DNA of 64,000 nt. Origin: Bacteroidota bacterium. Lineage in GTDB: Bacteria; Bacteroidota; Bacteroidia; NS11-12g; UBA9320. Shown here piece by piece: positions 15,207-24,721 of the stretch; the stretch's first letter is position 1, and every line of letters starts with the position of its first letter. The DNA lies in contig WGNA01000010.1 in assembly GCA_016124755.1 (NCBI GenBank), positions 1 to 64,000 on the forward strand. The letters are read 5' to 3'. The translations under genes and the position numbers were made by a program. The notes under the pieces were generated by a model, which made no database searches, was not told the DNA's origin, and saw only the letters and a program-made list of their open reading frames with translations.

Positions 15207-17399
15207 TTAGTTAGCCACTTCACTAATAAACTGTATGCGGAATAATTGCATTTCATCGTGGGTGAAATCACCGTCGAACTCTTCCACTGCCAGATCCAGA
15301 TTATTGTCTTCGTTGGAACGGAAGTATTCGAAAATTTCATCCTTCACTTCTTCATCGATCAACTCATCTATATAATAAGAGAGGTCGAGTTTGGTACCGG
15401 CATATACTATGTTCTCGATTTCGTTCAGCAATTCCTGCAATTCGAGCCCTTGAGATCGGGCGATATCCAGCAAACTCAATTTTTTATCGATGTTCTGAAT
15501 GATGGCGATTTTTCGTCCGGATTTATTGGCAACCGTTTTTAAAACCAGATCCTGTGGCCTGTCGATGTCGTTTTCCTCAACGTAGTTTTCAATCAGTTCA
15601 AGGAAGGGCTTTCCGTATTTCTGGGCTTTGTTTTTTCCAACTCCGGAAATGTTCTCCAACTCCTCCATGGTAATCGGATACTTGGTGGCCATATCTTCCA
15701 GAGAAGTTTCCTGGAAAATCACATATGGAGGGAGATTTTTTCGGGCTGCAACTTCGCGTTGAAGTTCTTTTAGTTTAATATAAAGCTCTTCATCGTAGAC
15801 GGCTTCGATTTCAACTGATTCGAATTTCTCGTCATCCACGTTTTCGAATTCAGTATCAACCGGCATACTGATTTTTGTTGGTTTGCCTAAAAAGTCCTTG
15901 CCTTTTTGGGTGGTGGAAAGCAAGCCATATTGTTCGATGTTCTTATCGATCAGATTTTCAAGCAGACCGAGTCGAATGGCCGATTTCCAGAATACCGGAT
16001 CGTGCTCTTTTCCGATACCAAACTCCTCCCATGCATTATGCTTGTATGCCTTCACATCATTGGATGCCGTTCCGGTGAGAATTTCCACCACGTGATCCAT
16101 ATCAACTTTGCCATCGGTTTTGTCAACTACCTTTAGCATTTGTACGAACTCTTTGCTCACGTCGTGCATTTTTTTAGGATGACGGCAGTTGTCGCACATT
16201 TTGTCGCAGTTGTCTGCATCGAAATCTTCACCGAAATAATGCAACAAGAATTTTCGACGGCACTGACTGCTTTCGGCGTATGAAGCCATTTCTAAAATTA
16301 ACTGAGTGCCGATTTCGCGTTCGGCAACCGGTTTATCTTTTAAGAACTTCTCAAGTTTTTCGTTGTCGTTCGGATTATAAAACAGCAGACAATCGCCGTC
16401 TTTTCCGTCACGTCCTGCCCGCCCGGTTTCCTGATAGTATCCTTCCAGACTTTTGGGTACATCGTAATGAATTACAAAACGTACATCCGGTTTGTCGATT
16501 CCCATTCCGAAGGCAATTGTGGCAACGATAACATCCGCTTCTTCCATCAGAAATTTATCCTGATGATCAGATCGGGTTTTAGCGTCGAGACCGGCGTGGT
16601 AGGGAAGTGCTTTAATTCCGTTTGCGACTAATATTTCCGAAATCTCTTCTACCTTTTTACGGCTAAGGCAATACACGATTCCGGATTTGCCGGCACGCTT
16701 ATTAATAAAGGCGAGCATATCTTTTAATGTCTGCGCCTTTTTTCCTTTTGCTTTTACCTCGTAATAAAGGTTGGTTCGGTTAAAAGAACTTTTGAAAACC
16801 TTGGCTTCGGTCATCGTGAGGTTCTTCTGAATATCCGACTGAACCTTTGGAGTTGCCGTTGCCGTTAAAGCCATCATCGGAACTTCGTCGATAGCTTTCA
16901 CTATTTGTTTTATTCTTCGGTATTCCGGTCTGAAATCATGTCCCCATTCGCTGATACAATGGGCTTCATCAACCGCAACGAACGAAACTTCAACCGATCG
17001 GAGAAAATCGATGGTTTCGTCTTTCTTTAAAGTTTCGGGAGCGACATAAAGCATTTTAGTTCTACCGCTCATTACATCATCCATCACCTGTTTCGATTGT
17101 GTTTTGGTGAGTGATGAATTGAGGAAATGTGCCACTGCATCGTTCTCTCCGAAACCTCTGATCGCATCAACCTGATTCTTCATCAGCGCGATAAGGGGAG
17201 AAATAATAATTGCAGTTCCTTTCTGCATCAACGCAGGAAGTTGATAGCAGAGCGATTTCCCTGCCCCGGTTGGCATTATGACAAAGCAGTCTTCTTTATT
17301 CAGAATTGCCTTAATCACTGCTTCCTGGTTTCCTTTAAAATTATCGAAACCAAAAAACTCCTTGAGACTCTTATGGATGTCAGCCAATTGTTGTGTCAT
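15207..17399 (-). CDS. recQ: ATP-dependent DNA helicase RecQ
   Basis: A 730-aa superfamily 2 3'-5' DNA helicase acting in recombination and replication-fork repair. Walker A is MPTGAGKS (42-49), the Walker B box is DEAH (144-147), motif III is ALTATATPK, and motif VI lies in GYYQETGRAGRDG. A four-Cys zinc module in the RQC region (C..KFLLHYFGEDF...CDKMCDNC) precedes a winged helix. An HRDC domain follows (about 520-600, PPYVIFQ...ISGVGKNKAQKYG). The C-terminal 120 acidic residues are an extension found in the longer Bacteroidota RecQ form. The ATG start at 17399 is well placed ahead of the helicase core. Monocistronic. Confidence 0.96.
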   Translation of the reverse strand: MTQQLADIHKSLKEFFGFDNFKGNQEAVIKAILNKEDCFVIMPTGAGKSLCYQLPALMQKGTAIIISPLIALMKNQVDAIRGFGENDAVAHFLNSSLTKTQSKQVMDDVMSGRTKMLYVAPETLKKDETIDFLRSVEVSFVAVDEAHCISEWGHDFRPEYRRIKQIVKAIDEVPMMALTATATPKVQSDIQKNLTMTEAKVFKSSFNRTNLYYEVKAKGKKAQTLKDMLAFINKRAGKSGIVYCLSRKKVEEISEILVANGIKALPYHAGLDAKTRSDHQDKFLMEEADVIVATIAFGMGIDKPDVRFVIHYDVPKSLEGYYQETGRAGRDGKDGDCLLFYNPNDNEKLEKFLKDKPVAEREIGTQLILEMASYAESSQCRRKFLLHYFGEDFDADNCDKMCDNCRHPKKMHDVSKEFVQMLKVVDKTDGKVDMDHVVEILTGTASNDVKAYKHNAWEEFGIGKEHDPVFWKSAIRLGLLENLIDKNIEQYGLLSTTQKGKDFLGKPTKISMPVDTEFENVDDEKFESVEIEAVYDEELYIKLKELQREVAARKNLPPYVIFQETSLEDMATKYPITMEELENISGVGKNKAQKYGKPFLELIENYVEENDIDRPQDLVLKTVANKSGRKIAIIQNIDKKLSLLDIARSQGLELQELLNEIENIVYAGTKLDLSYYIDELIDEEVKDEIFEYFRSNEDNNLDLAVEEFDGDFTHDEMQLFRIQFISEVAN

Positions 17400-17695
17400 T
17401 AATTAATTGCTCAAAATTCTCTTATAAGTTGTAGTTGGCCTGACCAAATTACTAAATCTTCTTTCAAACTTTCAAAAAAAGCTTCGAATCATTCACCGCT
17501 AATTTAAGAAATGAACTCAGCTCAAAGATTTTAGGAAACATGACAAAGCCAGATTAAAACAATACAAGCTCGAACAGGTTCAGATACTTTGCAAAATTGC
17601 ACACTTTTCTGATGTTGTACCCCTCCTTTTTCAGGTGTGCAAAAATCTTAAAAGGCGTTGATCAATTTACTTTTATTTTGCGGGAAAATCGCACT

Positions 17696-18664
17696 TTGCA
17701 CAACGCAGAAAACATCGTTGCCTGGGCTCGCGAAACCATTGAAACAGAGGTTAGCGCAGTCCGACAACTCTCTGATCGAATCGATCGGGATTTTGTGGAA
17801 GTGGTGAATCTCATCCTCAATTCTAAAGGGAGAGTGGTTATCACAGGTATCGGTAAAAGCGCTGCGATCGCCATGAAATTGGTGGCTACACTTAACAGTA
17901 CCGGAACACCATCTATGTTTATGCATGCCGCCGACGCCGTGCACGGAGATCTCGGAATGATTCGGGAAGACGATGTAGTTGTAGGTGTTTCTAAAAGTGG
18001 CAACACTCCGGAAATAAAAGTGTTAGCTCCGTTACTCAAAACTTCGGGCAATAAGCTCATCGCCATGGTGGGGAATCGTGATTCGTATCTCGCATCGATG
18101 AGCGATTTTATTCTTGATTACTCGGTAGACAAAGAAGCGTGTCCGAATAATCTGGCTCCCACTTCAAGCACAACAGCTCAATTGGTTTTGGGGGATGCTC
18201 TGGCCGTTTGCCTGTTGAATGCCCGTGGATTTACTTCGGGAGATTTTGCGAAATACCACCCCGGAGGCGCTTTGGGTAAAAGGCTTTACACCCGGTTATA
18301 CGATCTTTCTTCTGCGAATGAAAAACCGGAAGTGGATCGGCTTGCATCGGTTCGGGAAGTAATTGTTGAAATGACTTCCGGAAGGTTGGGAGCAGTTGCT
18401 GTTACCAATCACGGGAATGTGGTGGGAATTATTACCGATGGCGATATACGCAGAATGCTCGAGAAATACGACTCAACAACTTCTTTAAAAGCGGAAGATA
18501 TTATGAGCATTAATCCCGTTACGATGGACGAGAATGAGCTGGCCGCAGATGGTGCGAAACTAATGGCCGAAAAAAAAATCGGGCAGATTATTACAACCAG
18601 AAATGAAAAGTATTCGGGTATGGTGCATATCCACGACCTGAGCAGAGAAGGAATATTATTATGA
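17696..18664 (+). CDS. kdsD: Arabinose-5-phosphate isomerase, KpsF/GutQ family
   Basis: A 322-aa SIS-CBS protein interconverting ribulose-5-phosphate and arabinose-5-phosphate for Kdo synthesis. The SIS domain spans about 30-170: VVITGIGKSA (47-56), HAADAVHGDLGM and VGVSKSGNTPE (97-106), with the characteristic LAPTSSTTAQLVLGDALA. A CBS pair fills about 205-322. No ATG gives a family-like start. I chose TTG at 17696 (HNAENIVAWARETIETE), which yields the usual length, although the open frame continues up to 17597. The stop overlaps the next ATG by 4 nt, so translation is coupled to the mannose-1-phosphate guanylyltransferase. It heads an envelope polysaccharide group. Confidence 0.9.
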   Translation: MHNAENIVAWARETIETEVSAVRQLSDRIDRDFVEVVNLILNSKGRVVITGIGKSAAIAMKLVATLNSTGTPSMFMHAADAVHGDLGMIREDDVVVGVSKSGNTPEIKVLAPLLKTSGNKLIAMVGNRDSYLASMSDFILDYSVDKEACPNNLAPTSSTTAQLVLGDALAVCLLNARGFTSGDFAKYHPGGALGKRLYTRLYDLSSANEKPEVDRLASVREVIVEMTSGRLGAVAVTNHGNVVGIITDGDIRRMLEKYDSTTSLKAEDIMSINPVTMDENELAADGAKLMAEKKIGQIITTRNEKYSGMVHIHDLSREGILL

Positions 18665-19740
18665 CAAGATACGCCGTAATTATGGCAGGTGGAGTTGGAA
18701 CGCGGTTCTGGCCGGTAAGCCGTATCGATAAACCCAAGCAGTTCCTGGATATTCTGGGAATGGGTGAGAGTCTTTTGCAGATGACCTACAAACGTTTTTG
18801 TAAGATTCTGCCGGAAGAACACATTTATGTTGTAACCAACGAATCTTACCGGGATTTAATAAAAGAACAAATTCCGGGAATCTCGAATGATCAGATTCTG
18901 GGTGAACCCTCGGCTAAAAATACGGCCACTTGTATTGCATACGCCTGCAGTAAAATTGCTTTTAAAGATCCCAATGCTGTTGTGGTGGTCGCACCATCAG
19001 ATCATTTGATTCTTGATACGGAGGCCTTTCTTCATCAGGTGAAAGAAGGGCTGCATTTTGCCGAGCACAATCAGGCTTTGGTTACTTTGGGCATTAAGCC
19101 CACACGACCCGATACCGGTTACGGATATATTCAGTACCTCGACAAACACGATGATTCGGCGGTATTTAAGGTGAAGACTTTTACCGAAAAACCTAATGAT
19201 GAACTGGCGCGCCAATTCATCGACAGCGGAGATTTTTTATGGAATGCCGGGATTTTCATTTGGAAAACTCAGGTAATTCTGGATGCGTTAGAAGAATTCC
19301 TACCCGACATTTCAGATTTATTTAAACAAGGCAAAGACTACTTCTTTACCGATAAGGAAAAGGCATTTATTAATAAAATTTATCCGGTTTGTCCAAGCAT
19401 TTCTATTGATTACGGAATAATAGAAAAAGCCGAAAATGTTTATGTTTTGCCTTCTGAGTTTGGATGGTCTGATCTCGGAACATGGAAGTCGTTGTACGAA
19501 ATAACCGAGAAGCAACAAGATGAAAATGTGTTGATCGGTGATGAAATCGAATTGCACGAATCTTCCGGAAATTTGGTTTACACCGAATGCCCTAAAAAGA
19601 TTGTCGTTCTGGAAGGTGTAAACAATATGTTTGTGCTCGATACCGAAGACGCCTTGCTGGTGTGTCCGGTTGAAAAAGAACAGGAGGTTAAACGAATTGT
19701 AGGCGAACTGAAGTTGAAGTATAAAGGCTCTTACATCTGA
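18661..19740 (+). CDS. manC: Mannose-1-phosphate guanylyltransferase
   Basis: A 359-aa nucleotidyltransferase making GDP-mannose from mannose-1-phosphate and GTP. The signature MAGGVGTRFWPVSR (8-21) with PKQFLD is diagnostic, and VVVAPSDHLI, PDTGYGYI, FTEKPN, WNAGIFIW and EFGWSDLGTWKSL follow in order. It is the short, single-domain form without the C-terminal cupin isomerase domain. It overlaps kdsD by 4 nt (ATGA) and is followed 6 nt later by the SGNH gene, so all are likely one operon supplying sugars to lipopolysaccharide or exopolysaccharide. Confidence 0.95.
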   Translation: MTRYAVIMAGGVGTRFWPVSRIDKPKQFLDILGMGESLLQMTYKRFCKILPEEHIYVVTNESYRDLIKEQIPGISNDQILGEPSAKNTATCIAYACSKIAFKDPNAVVVVAPSDHLILDTEAFLHQVKEGLHFAEHNQALVTLGIKPTRPDTGYGYIQYLDKHDDSAVFKVKTFTEKPNDELARQFIDSGDFLWNAGIFIWKTQVILDALEEFLPDISDLFKQGKDYFFTDKEKAFINKIYPVCPSISIDYGIIEKAENVYVLPSEFGWSDLGTWKSLYEITEKQQDENVLIGDEIELHESSGNLVYTECPKKIVVLEGVNNMFVLDTEDALLVCPVEKEQEVKRIVGELKLKYKGSYI

Positions 19741-19746
19741 TATTTA

Positions 19747-20973
19747 ATGCTGAGAAACACGGGAATCATATTGCTTTTGTTGATGGCGACTTCCTTTGGT
19801 CCCAAATCTCAGCTTTTGGCTCCTCTCAGCGAACAGACGGCTTCTGTTGTTTTGTACGATGAAAACATAATTCAGAACGGGCAGGCACTCAACAATTTTT
19901 ATAATCAGATCGATCTGTACATCGCCAATCACAAAGACAGAATTGTGATTACGCACATTGGCGATAGTCATATTCAGGCAGATTATCTCACACAGGAGAC
20001 CCGGATTTTATTCCAGAAAACTTTCGGCAATGCCGGCAGGGGTTATATTTTTCCGTATCGAATGATCCGGTCGAACGGCCCGGTAAATCTCGGAACTCAG
20101 TATGGAGGAACCTGGGAATCGTGCCGAAGCGTTTTACTCAGCAACGACTGCAACTTCGGAATTTGCGGAATTACGGCAACCACTTTTGACAGTGCAGCTT
20201 ATTTTAGGATAGACCCTAATTCGTATGTTGATATGAATTACGAATTCGATCGTGTAAAACTCTTTCACTACCAGTCACCGCATTCCTTTGATATCGCTTT
20301 GCGCAAATCAGACAGTTCGGTTCTGGATTACGATATTCAACCCCGTGGGGAAACCGTTTCCGAAATTTATTTTGCTGAAATGCAGGATAGTCTTTGGTTT
20401 ACATTTAATAATCAGGGGCCGCAGAAGTATTTTCAGTTTTTCGGAATGAGTCTGGAAAACGGGCGACGAGGCGTCTTGTATAATGCAATCGGACAAAACG
20501 GAGCATTTGTAAAAAGCTATTTGCGCAATACATATTTTGAGGAAGAGATGAAGGCACTCGAATCTGATATGGTAGTTGTTTCGCTCGGAACCAACGACGG
20601 ATACATGAGCGAGGGAATGTTCTGCAAAGCCTGTTTTACAGAAAATTACCGGGAACTGCTCAATCGCATCAGAAGGGCAAATCCGGATGTTACCATACTT
20701 CTCACAACACCCGGCGATTTCTACATTCGCCAACGCAATCACAATTCGAATATTGAGAAAATGAACGAAGCTATATATGAACTGGCTCGTGAGTTTAAAG
20801 CAGGTGTGTGGGATTTTAATAAGGTTATGGGCGGAGATTACAGCATAAAAAAATGGAAAAGCAACGGATTGGCTCAGAACGATCTGGTTCACTTTACCGA
20901 AACCGGTTATCAGCTTCAGGGCAGACTGCTTTATGAAGCCATTATGAACGGATTTGAAAAACGCTTCGACTGA
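19747..20973 (+). CDS. Secreted SGNH/GDSL-type esterase or O-acetyltransferase partner
   Basis: A 408-aa protein with an N-terminal signal or anchor (residues 1-24). Block I is HIGDSHIQAD (70-79) with the nucleophile Ser at 74. Block III, the oxyanion Asn, is SLGTNDG (about 278-284). The catalytic dyad is DLVHFTETGY (about 379-388, Asp and His). The fold matches the SGNH hydrolases paired with MBOAT acyltransferases (AlgX/AlgJ or PatB-like roles), where the periplasmic SGNH protein transfers the acyl group to a polysaccharide or peptidoglycan. The MBOAT gene begins 9 nt downstream, which strongly supports that pairing. The substrate is unknown. Peptidoglycan or an exported polysaccharide are both possible. 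Confidence 0.88.
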   Translation: MLRNTGIILLLLMATSFGPKSQLLAPLSEQTASVVLYDENIIQNGQALNNFYNQIDLYIANHKDRIVITHIGDSHIQADYLTQETRILFQKTFGNAGRGYIFPYRMIRSNGPVNLGTQYGGTWESCRSVLLSNDCNFGICGITATTFDSAAYFRIDPNSYVDMNYEFDRVKLFHYQSPHSFDIALRKSDSSVLDYDIQPRGETVSEIYFAEMQDSLWFTFNNQGPQKYFQFFGMSLENGRRGVLYNAIGQNGAFVKSYLRNTYFEEEMKALESDMVVVSLGTNDGYMSEGMFCKACFTENYRELLNRIRRANPDVTILLTTPGDFYIRQRNHNSNIEKMNEAIYELAREFKAGVWDFNKVMGGDYSIKKWKSNGLAQNDLVHFTETGYQLQGRLLYEAIMNGFEKRFD

Positions 20974-20981
20974 TATTTCTT

Positions 20982-22505
20982 ATGCTGACTTTTCGGGAGA
21001 TCTTCCTTTATTCAGACAAAAATCCGCTGATCTTTAGTCAGTATCTCTTTCTGTTCTGGTTCACCATTTCTTTTATTGTCTTTTCTTTTATCTATAAAAA
21101 GCCAACCTGGAGAAATACATATTTACTGGCCTTCAGCCTTTTCTTTTATTACAAATCCGGAGGGCTGTATTTCTGGTTGCTTATTTTGTCAACGGTTGTT
21201 GATTACTACTGCGGGAAGGCAATTTATAAATCCGATAAGCAAAATTTCAGGCGTCTTTTGCTGGTCGTCAGTCTTGTTTTAAATCTGGGTTTACTCGCTT
21301 TCTTTAAATATTCGGGTTACTTCGTCGGGCTAATTAATGATTGGTTTGGTACCGAATTAAAAGCCATCAATTTTCTGGCTGCGTTTGCCAATGGTTTCGG
21401 AAGTCATTTTGATATTTATGAAATCATTCTTCCGGTTGGAATTTCATTTTATACTTTTCAGACACTCAGTTATACAATCGATATTTATCGCAGGGAGCTT
21501 GAACCGGCGAAGAACATTGTTGACTTCGGGTTTTTCGTAACCTTTTTTCCTCAACTCGTCGCTGGTCCGATCGTTCGGGCTGCAGACTTTCTACCGCAGA
21601 TTTACAAGAAATACAGCCTGACCCGGGAGCAACTCGGGGCAGCGATTTTTTTAATTCTGTGTGGTTTGTTCAAGAAAGTTGTGATCTCGGATTACATCTC
21701 TGTCAACTTTGTGGATCGTGTTTTTGATGAACCACTGAAATATTCGGGATTTAATAATCTGATGGCAATTTATGGTTACAGCATTCAGATTTACTGCGAT
21801 TTCAGTGGTTATTCGGATATGGCGATTGGTCTTGCCGCGCTCCTGGGTTTTCATTTGCCGCCCAATTTTAAAAGTCCGTATAAATCGGTTTCCATTACTG
21901 ATTTCTGGAGGCGATGGCATATCTCACTTTCCTCCTGGCTACGGGATTATCTGTACATTTCGTTGGGTGGAAACAGGAAGGGGAAAATCAGAACGTATAT
22001 TAATCTTATGCTCACGATGCTTTTGGGCGGATTGTGGCATGGAGCAGCAACCCGCTTTGTTATTTGGGGCGGATTGCACGGAGTTGCTTTAGCAATTCAC
22101 AAAGTATGGATGCAGTTATTTCCGGGTTTGGCGAAGAAGAACGACTGGTGGTATAAATTACTGGTCGGAATTTTTACCTTTCATTTTGTTGCCTTTTGCT
22201 GGATTTACTTCCGGGCCGATAGCCTTGTCATTGTAAGGAATATGCTGTCGCAAGTGGGAACTCTTTTCACACATTTCGACGGAGCCGAAGTAACTACACG
22301 AATTCAGGCAATGTGGAAGCCGATGGCGGTTATTGTTCTTGGTTTTATAATTCACTTTTTGCCCAAATCCTGGAAAGATGAAAGCCGTGAATGGTTTACT
22401 TACACACCACAGGTCGCCAAAGTTTTAATTGTTACCGCTGTTATTTTTGTTTGTTATCAGATGAAGTCGGCCGACGTTCAGCCCTTTATTTATTTCCAAT
22501 TCTGA
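20982..22505 (+). CDS. MBOAT family O-acyltransferase (AlgI/DltB-like)
   Basis: A 507-aa integral membrane protein with about ten hydrophobic segments. Family marks are PVGISFYTFQTLSYTIDIYR, FVTFFPQLVAGPIVRA, DFWRRWHISLSSWLRDYLYI, and LLGGLWHGAATRF with the conserved His at about 352. A second His lies in WGGLHGVALAIHK (about 367). These proteins move an acyl group, usually acetyl, across the inner membrane to a periplasmic SGNH partner. The partner gene lies directly upstream. The ATG at 20982 gives the expected N-terminus. It is the last gene of the kdsD-manC-SGNH-MBOAT group. Acetylation of a mannose-containing polysaccharide is a reasonable inference. Confidence 0.93.
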   Translation: MLTFREIFLYSDKNPLIFSQYLFLFWFTISFIVFSFIYKKPTWRNTYLLAFSLFFYYKSGGLYFWLLILSTVVDYYCGKAIYKSDKQNFRRLLLVVSLVLNLGLLAFFKYSGYFVGLINDWFGTELKAINFLAAFANGFGSHFDIYEIILPVGISFYTFQTLSYTIDIYRRELEPAKNIVDFGFFVTFFPQLVAGPIVRAADFLPQIYKKYSLTREQLGAAIFLILCGLFKKVVISDYISVNFVDRVFDEPLKYSGFNNLMAIYGYSIQIYCDFSGYSDMAIGLAALLGFHLPPNFKSPYKSVSITDFWRRWHISLSSWLRDYLYISLGGNRKGKIRTYINLMLTMLLGGLWHGAATRFVIWGGLHGVALAIHKVWMQLFPGLAKKNDWWYKLLVGIFTFHFVAFCWIYFRADSLVIVRNMLSQVGTLFTHFDGAEVTTRIQAMWKPMAVIVLGFIIHFLPKSWKDESREWFTYTPQVAKVLIVTAVIFVCYQMKSADVQPFIYFQF

Positions 22506-22608
22506 TACTTCTGCCGATTAACCGCAACTCTTGGTGCCGCTCTGTGATTCTCCATTCACCATTGTATTAATTTGCGAATCATTTAGCAAAAATTAAAACA
22601 CATAGAAA

Positions 22609-23808
22609 ATGAAACAACTACTCGTAGCTCTTGTACTAATGGGCAGTCTGTTCGCAATTCAGCTTCAGGCGCAGGACACATTGCGGAATAAAAAAGACGG
22701 CAAGTATTACTTCACCGTTGATAAAGACATTGAAGCCAACGAAGTACAAAACCAGAGCAGAACCGGAACCTGTTGGAGTTTTAGCGCACTGTCCTTTCTG
22801 GAGAGTGAACTTATCCGGATGGGAAAGGGAAAAATAAAACTCTCTGAAATGTACATCGTACGTAAGGCGTATGAAGATAAAGCGGAGAAATACATTCGAA
22901 TGCATGGTACAATTAACTTCGGACAGGGTGGTGCATTTCACGACATTCCTTACGTAATCGAGAATTATGGTATTGTTCCCGAATCGGCGTATGAAGGCTT
23001 GAACTACGGAGAAGAAAAACACAACCACAGTGAGATGGAGTCGATGTTAAAGGCAATGTGCGATGTGGTAATCGCGAACAAACAAGGTCATTTAACCACG
23101 GCTTGGAAAGGTGCAATTAAAGGTGTTCTCGATTCGTACCTCGGCATTGTTCCGGATTCGTTTATGTATGAAGGGAAAAAATATACACCGAAATCGTACG
23201 CGAAATTTCTCGGATTAAATATGTCGGATTACATCGTAGTGAGTTCATTTACACACCATCCGTTTTATCAGCCGTTTATTCTTGAAGTACAGGATAATTG
23301 GATGATGGGCTCGGTTTATAATATGCCTTTGGAAGAAATGATGAGTGTAATTGATGGTTCGCTCGACAAAGGATACAGTGTTGCTTGGGCTGCCGATGTG
23401 AGTGAAAAAGGCTTTTCATTCTGGAATGGTTTGGCAATTGTTCCGGTCGACGATAACAATCTGAAACAAAAAGGAAGTGATAACAAAAACTTCAACGACG
23501 GTGGTGCCGAAAGAACCGGTACTCAATTCGATTCACCGGGAGAGGAAAAGAAGATTACGCAGGAAATGCGTCAAAAGGCTTTCGATAATTATCTTACAAC
23601 CGACGATCATGGGATGCATATTACCGGAATCGTTCACGACCAGAACGGAAAGCGTTATTACATCGTGAAAAATTCATGGGGAACCGACAACGATTGCGAC
23701 GGATATATGTATGCGTCTGTACCGTATGTTCAGTATAAGACCATGAACGTGATGATCCACAAAGACACACTTCCGAAAGCTCTGAAGAAAAAATTGGGAA
23801 TTAATTAA
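22609..23808 (+). CDS. Secreted C1 cysteine aminopeptidase, bleomycin hydrolase-like
   Basis: A 399-aa protein with a signal peptide (1-21, ending LQAQ), so it acts outside the cytosol, unlike classical PepC. The papain-like triad is visible: Cys55 in QSRTGTCWSFSALSF, His337 in DDHGMHITGI and Asn355 in IVKNSWG. The Gln upstream of Cys (Gln49) supplies the oxyanion hole. The RM.G..NFGQGGAFHD block is typical of the bleomycin-hydrolase branch. The C-terminal residues that cap the active site and set aminopeptidase specificity are extended beyond the usual end (KKLGIN), so exact specificity is uncertain. It is monocistronic, with a weak TTAATTTG box about 40 nt upstream. Confidence 0.92.
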   Translation: MKQLLVALVLMGSLFAIQLQAQDTLRNKKDGKYYFTVDKDIEANEVQNQSRTGTCWSFSALSFLESELIRMGKGKIKLSEMYIVRKAYEDKAEKYIRMHGTINFGQGGAFHDIPYVIENYGIVPESAYEGLNYGEEKHNHSEMESMLKAMCDVVIANKQGHLTTAWKGAIKGVLDSYLGIVPDSFMYEGKKYTPKSYAKFLGLNMSDYIVVSSFTHHPFYQPFILEVQDNWMMGSVYNMPLEEMMSVIDGSLDKGYSVAWAADVSEKGFSFWNGLAIVPVDDNNLKQKGSDNKNFNDGGAERTGTQFDSPGEEKKITQEMRQKAFDNYLTTDDHGMHITGIVHDQNGKRYYIVKNSWGTDNDCDGYMYASVPYVQYKTMNVMIHKDTLPKALKKKLGIN

Positions 23809-23833
23809 TTCTCACGAAAACAAAATCAGATAA

Positions 23834-24721
23834 TTAAGCGGTTTCAGCTCCTTCTTTTCGGTCGGTTCTGAAATCGCTTTTTATATGCAAGTCCCTTTGA
23901 GGGAAAGGAATGGTAATATGATTGGCTTTTAATGCATCGTGAATCATAAAGCGCAAATCACTTTTTACATCTTCAATCCGAAAATTATTCTTCGACCAAA
24001 AGAGGAGTTCAAAGTCGAGGGAAGAATCTCCGAAATTGGTGAACCGGCAAATAGGCTTCGGCGAGTTGCTTACCTCTTTGTGTCCGGATGCGCATTTTAG
24101 TAGTATATCTCTCACTAATATCGGATCTGAACCGTAAGCCACTCCTACATTCACTTTAAAACGGGTCATCCTGCTTTCGGTAGTCCAGTTAATAACCGAA
24201 TTGCTCACGATTTTGGAATTGGGAATCACCACAACGATGCCATCCCGGTTTTTAACTTTTGAAGTGCGTACGCCGATTTCCACAACCCGACTCACCATTC
24301 CGTCGACCTCTACAATGTCACCAACTCTTACGGTATCTTCGAATAGCAGGAGGAATCCGGAAACGAGATCGTTAAATAATTGTTGAATACCGATACCTAC
24401 ACCCACTAAGAGAGCTGCGGAACCAATCCAGATCGAAGCGAGATTTTGTTTCAGACTGGTGAGTGTCAGCAAAAAAGTGATCGCAGTAATGATGTACTTG
24501 CTTAATTGATAGTAGGCATATTGCTGCCCAACTGTAATCGTTTGTTTGCGATACGATCGTTGCAGAATACGCTTTATCCATTTTAACAGGAGAAAAGCGC
24601 AGCCTACAATAATTATAACTTCAACGACATCAAACAGGAAAATTTTCTTATCCCGGATCGAGAAGAGTTCGTAGTTTAAAAAGTTTTTAGCGAGTAAGAT
24701 CAGATGTATCATCCCTGGCAA
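23834..24721 (-). CDS. Small-conductance mechanosensitive channel, MscS family
   Basis: A 295-aa inner-membrane channel that opens on membrane tension during hypo-osmotic shock. Three hydrophobic helices lie in residues 1-120. The pore-lining third helix is Gly/Ala-rich (SAALLVGVGIGIQQLFNDLVSG). The MscS beta domain follows (DTVRVGDIVEVDG, then VPNSK-like VVVIPNSKIVSNSVINW), and then the C-terminal cage domain. The minimal length matches E. coli MscS-type channels. The start ATG at 24721 lies within the 3' end of the upstream zinc-ribbon gene (35-nt overlap). An alternative ATG three codons later (24712) would shorten the overlap. Confidence 0.93.
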   Translation of the reverse strand: MPGMIHLILLAKNFLNYELFSIRDKKIFLFDVVEVIIIVGCAFLLLKWIKRILQRSYRKQTITVGQQYAYYQLSKYIITAITFLLTLTSLKQNLASIWIGSAALLVGVGIGIQQLFNDLVSGFLLLFEDTVRVGDIVEVDGMVSRVVEIGVRTSKVKNRDGIVVVIPNSKIVSNSVINWTTESRMTRFKVNVGVAYGSDPILVRDILLKCASGHKEVSNSPKPICRFTNFGDSSLDFELLFWSKNNFRIEDVKSDLRFMIHDALKANHITIPFPQRDLHIKSDFRTDRKEGAETA

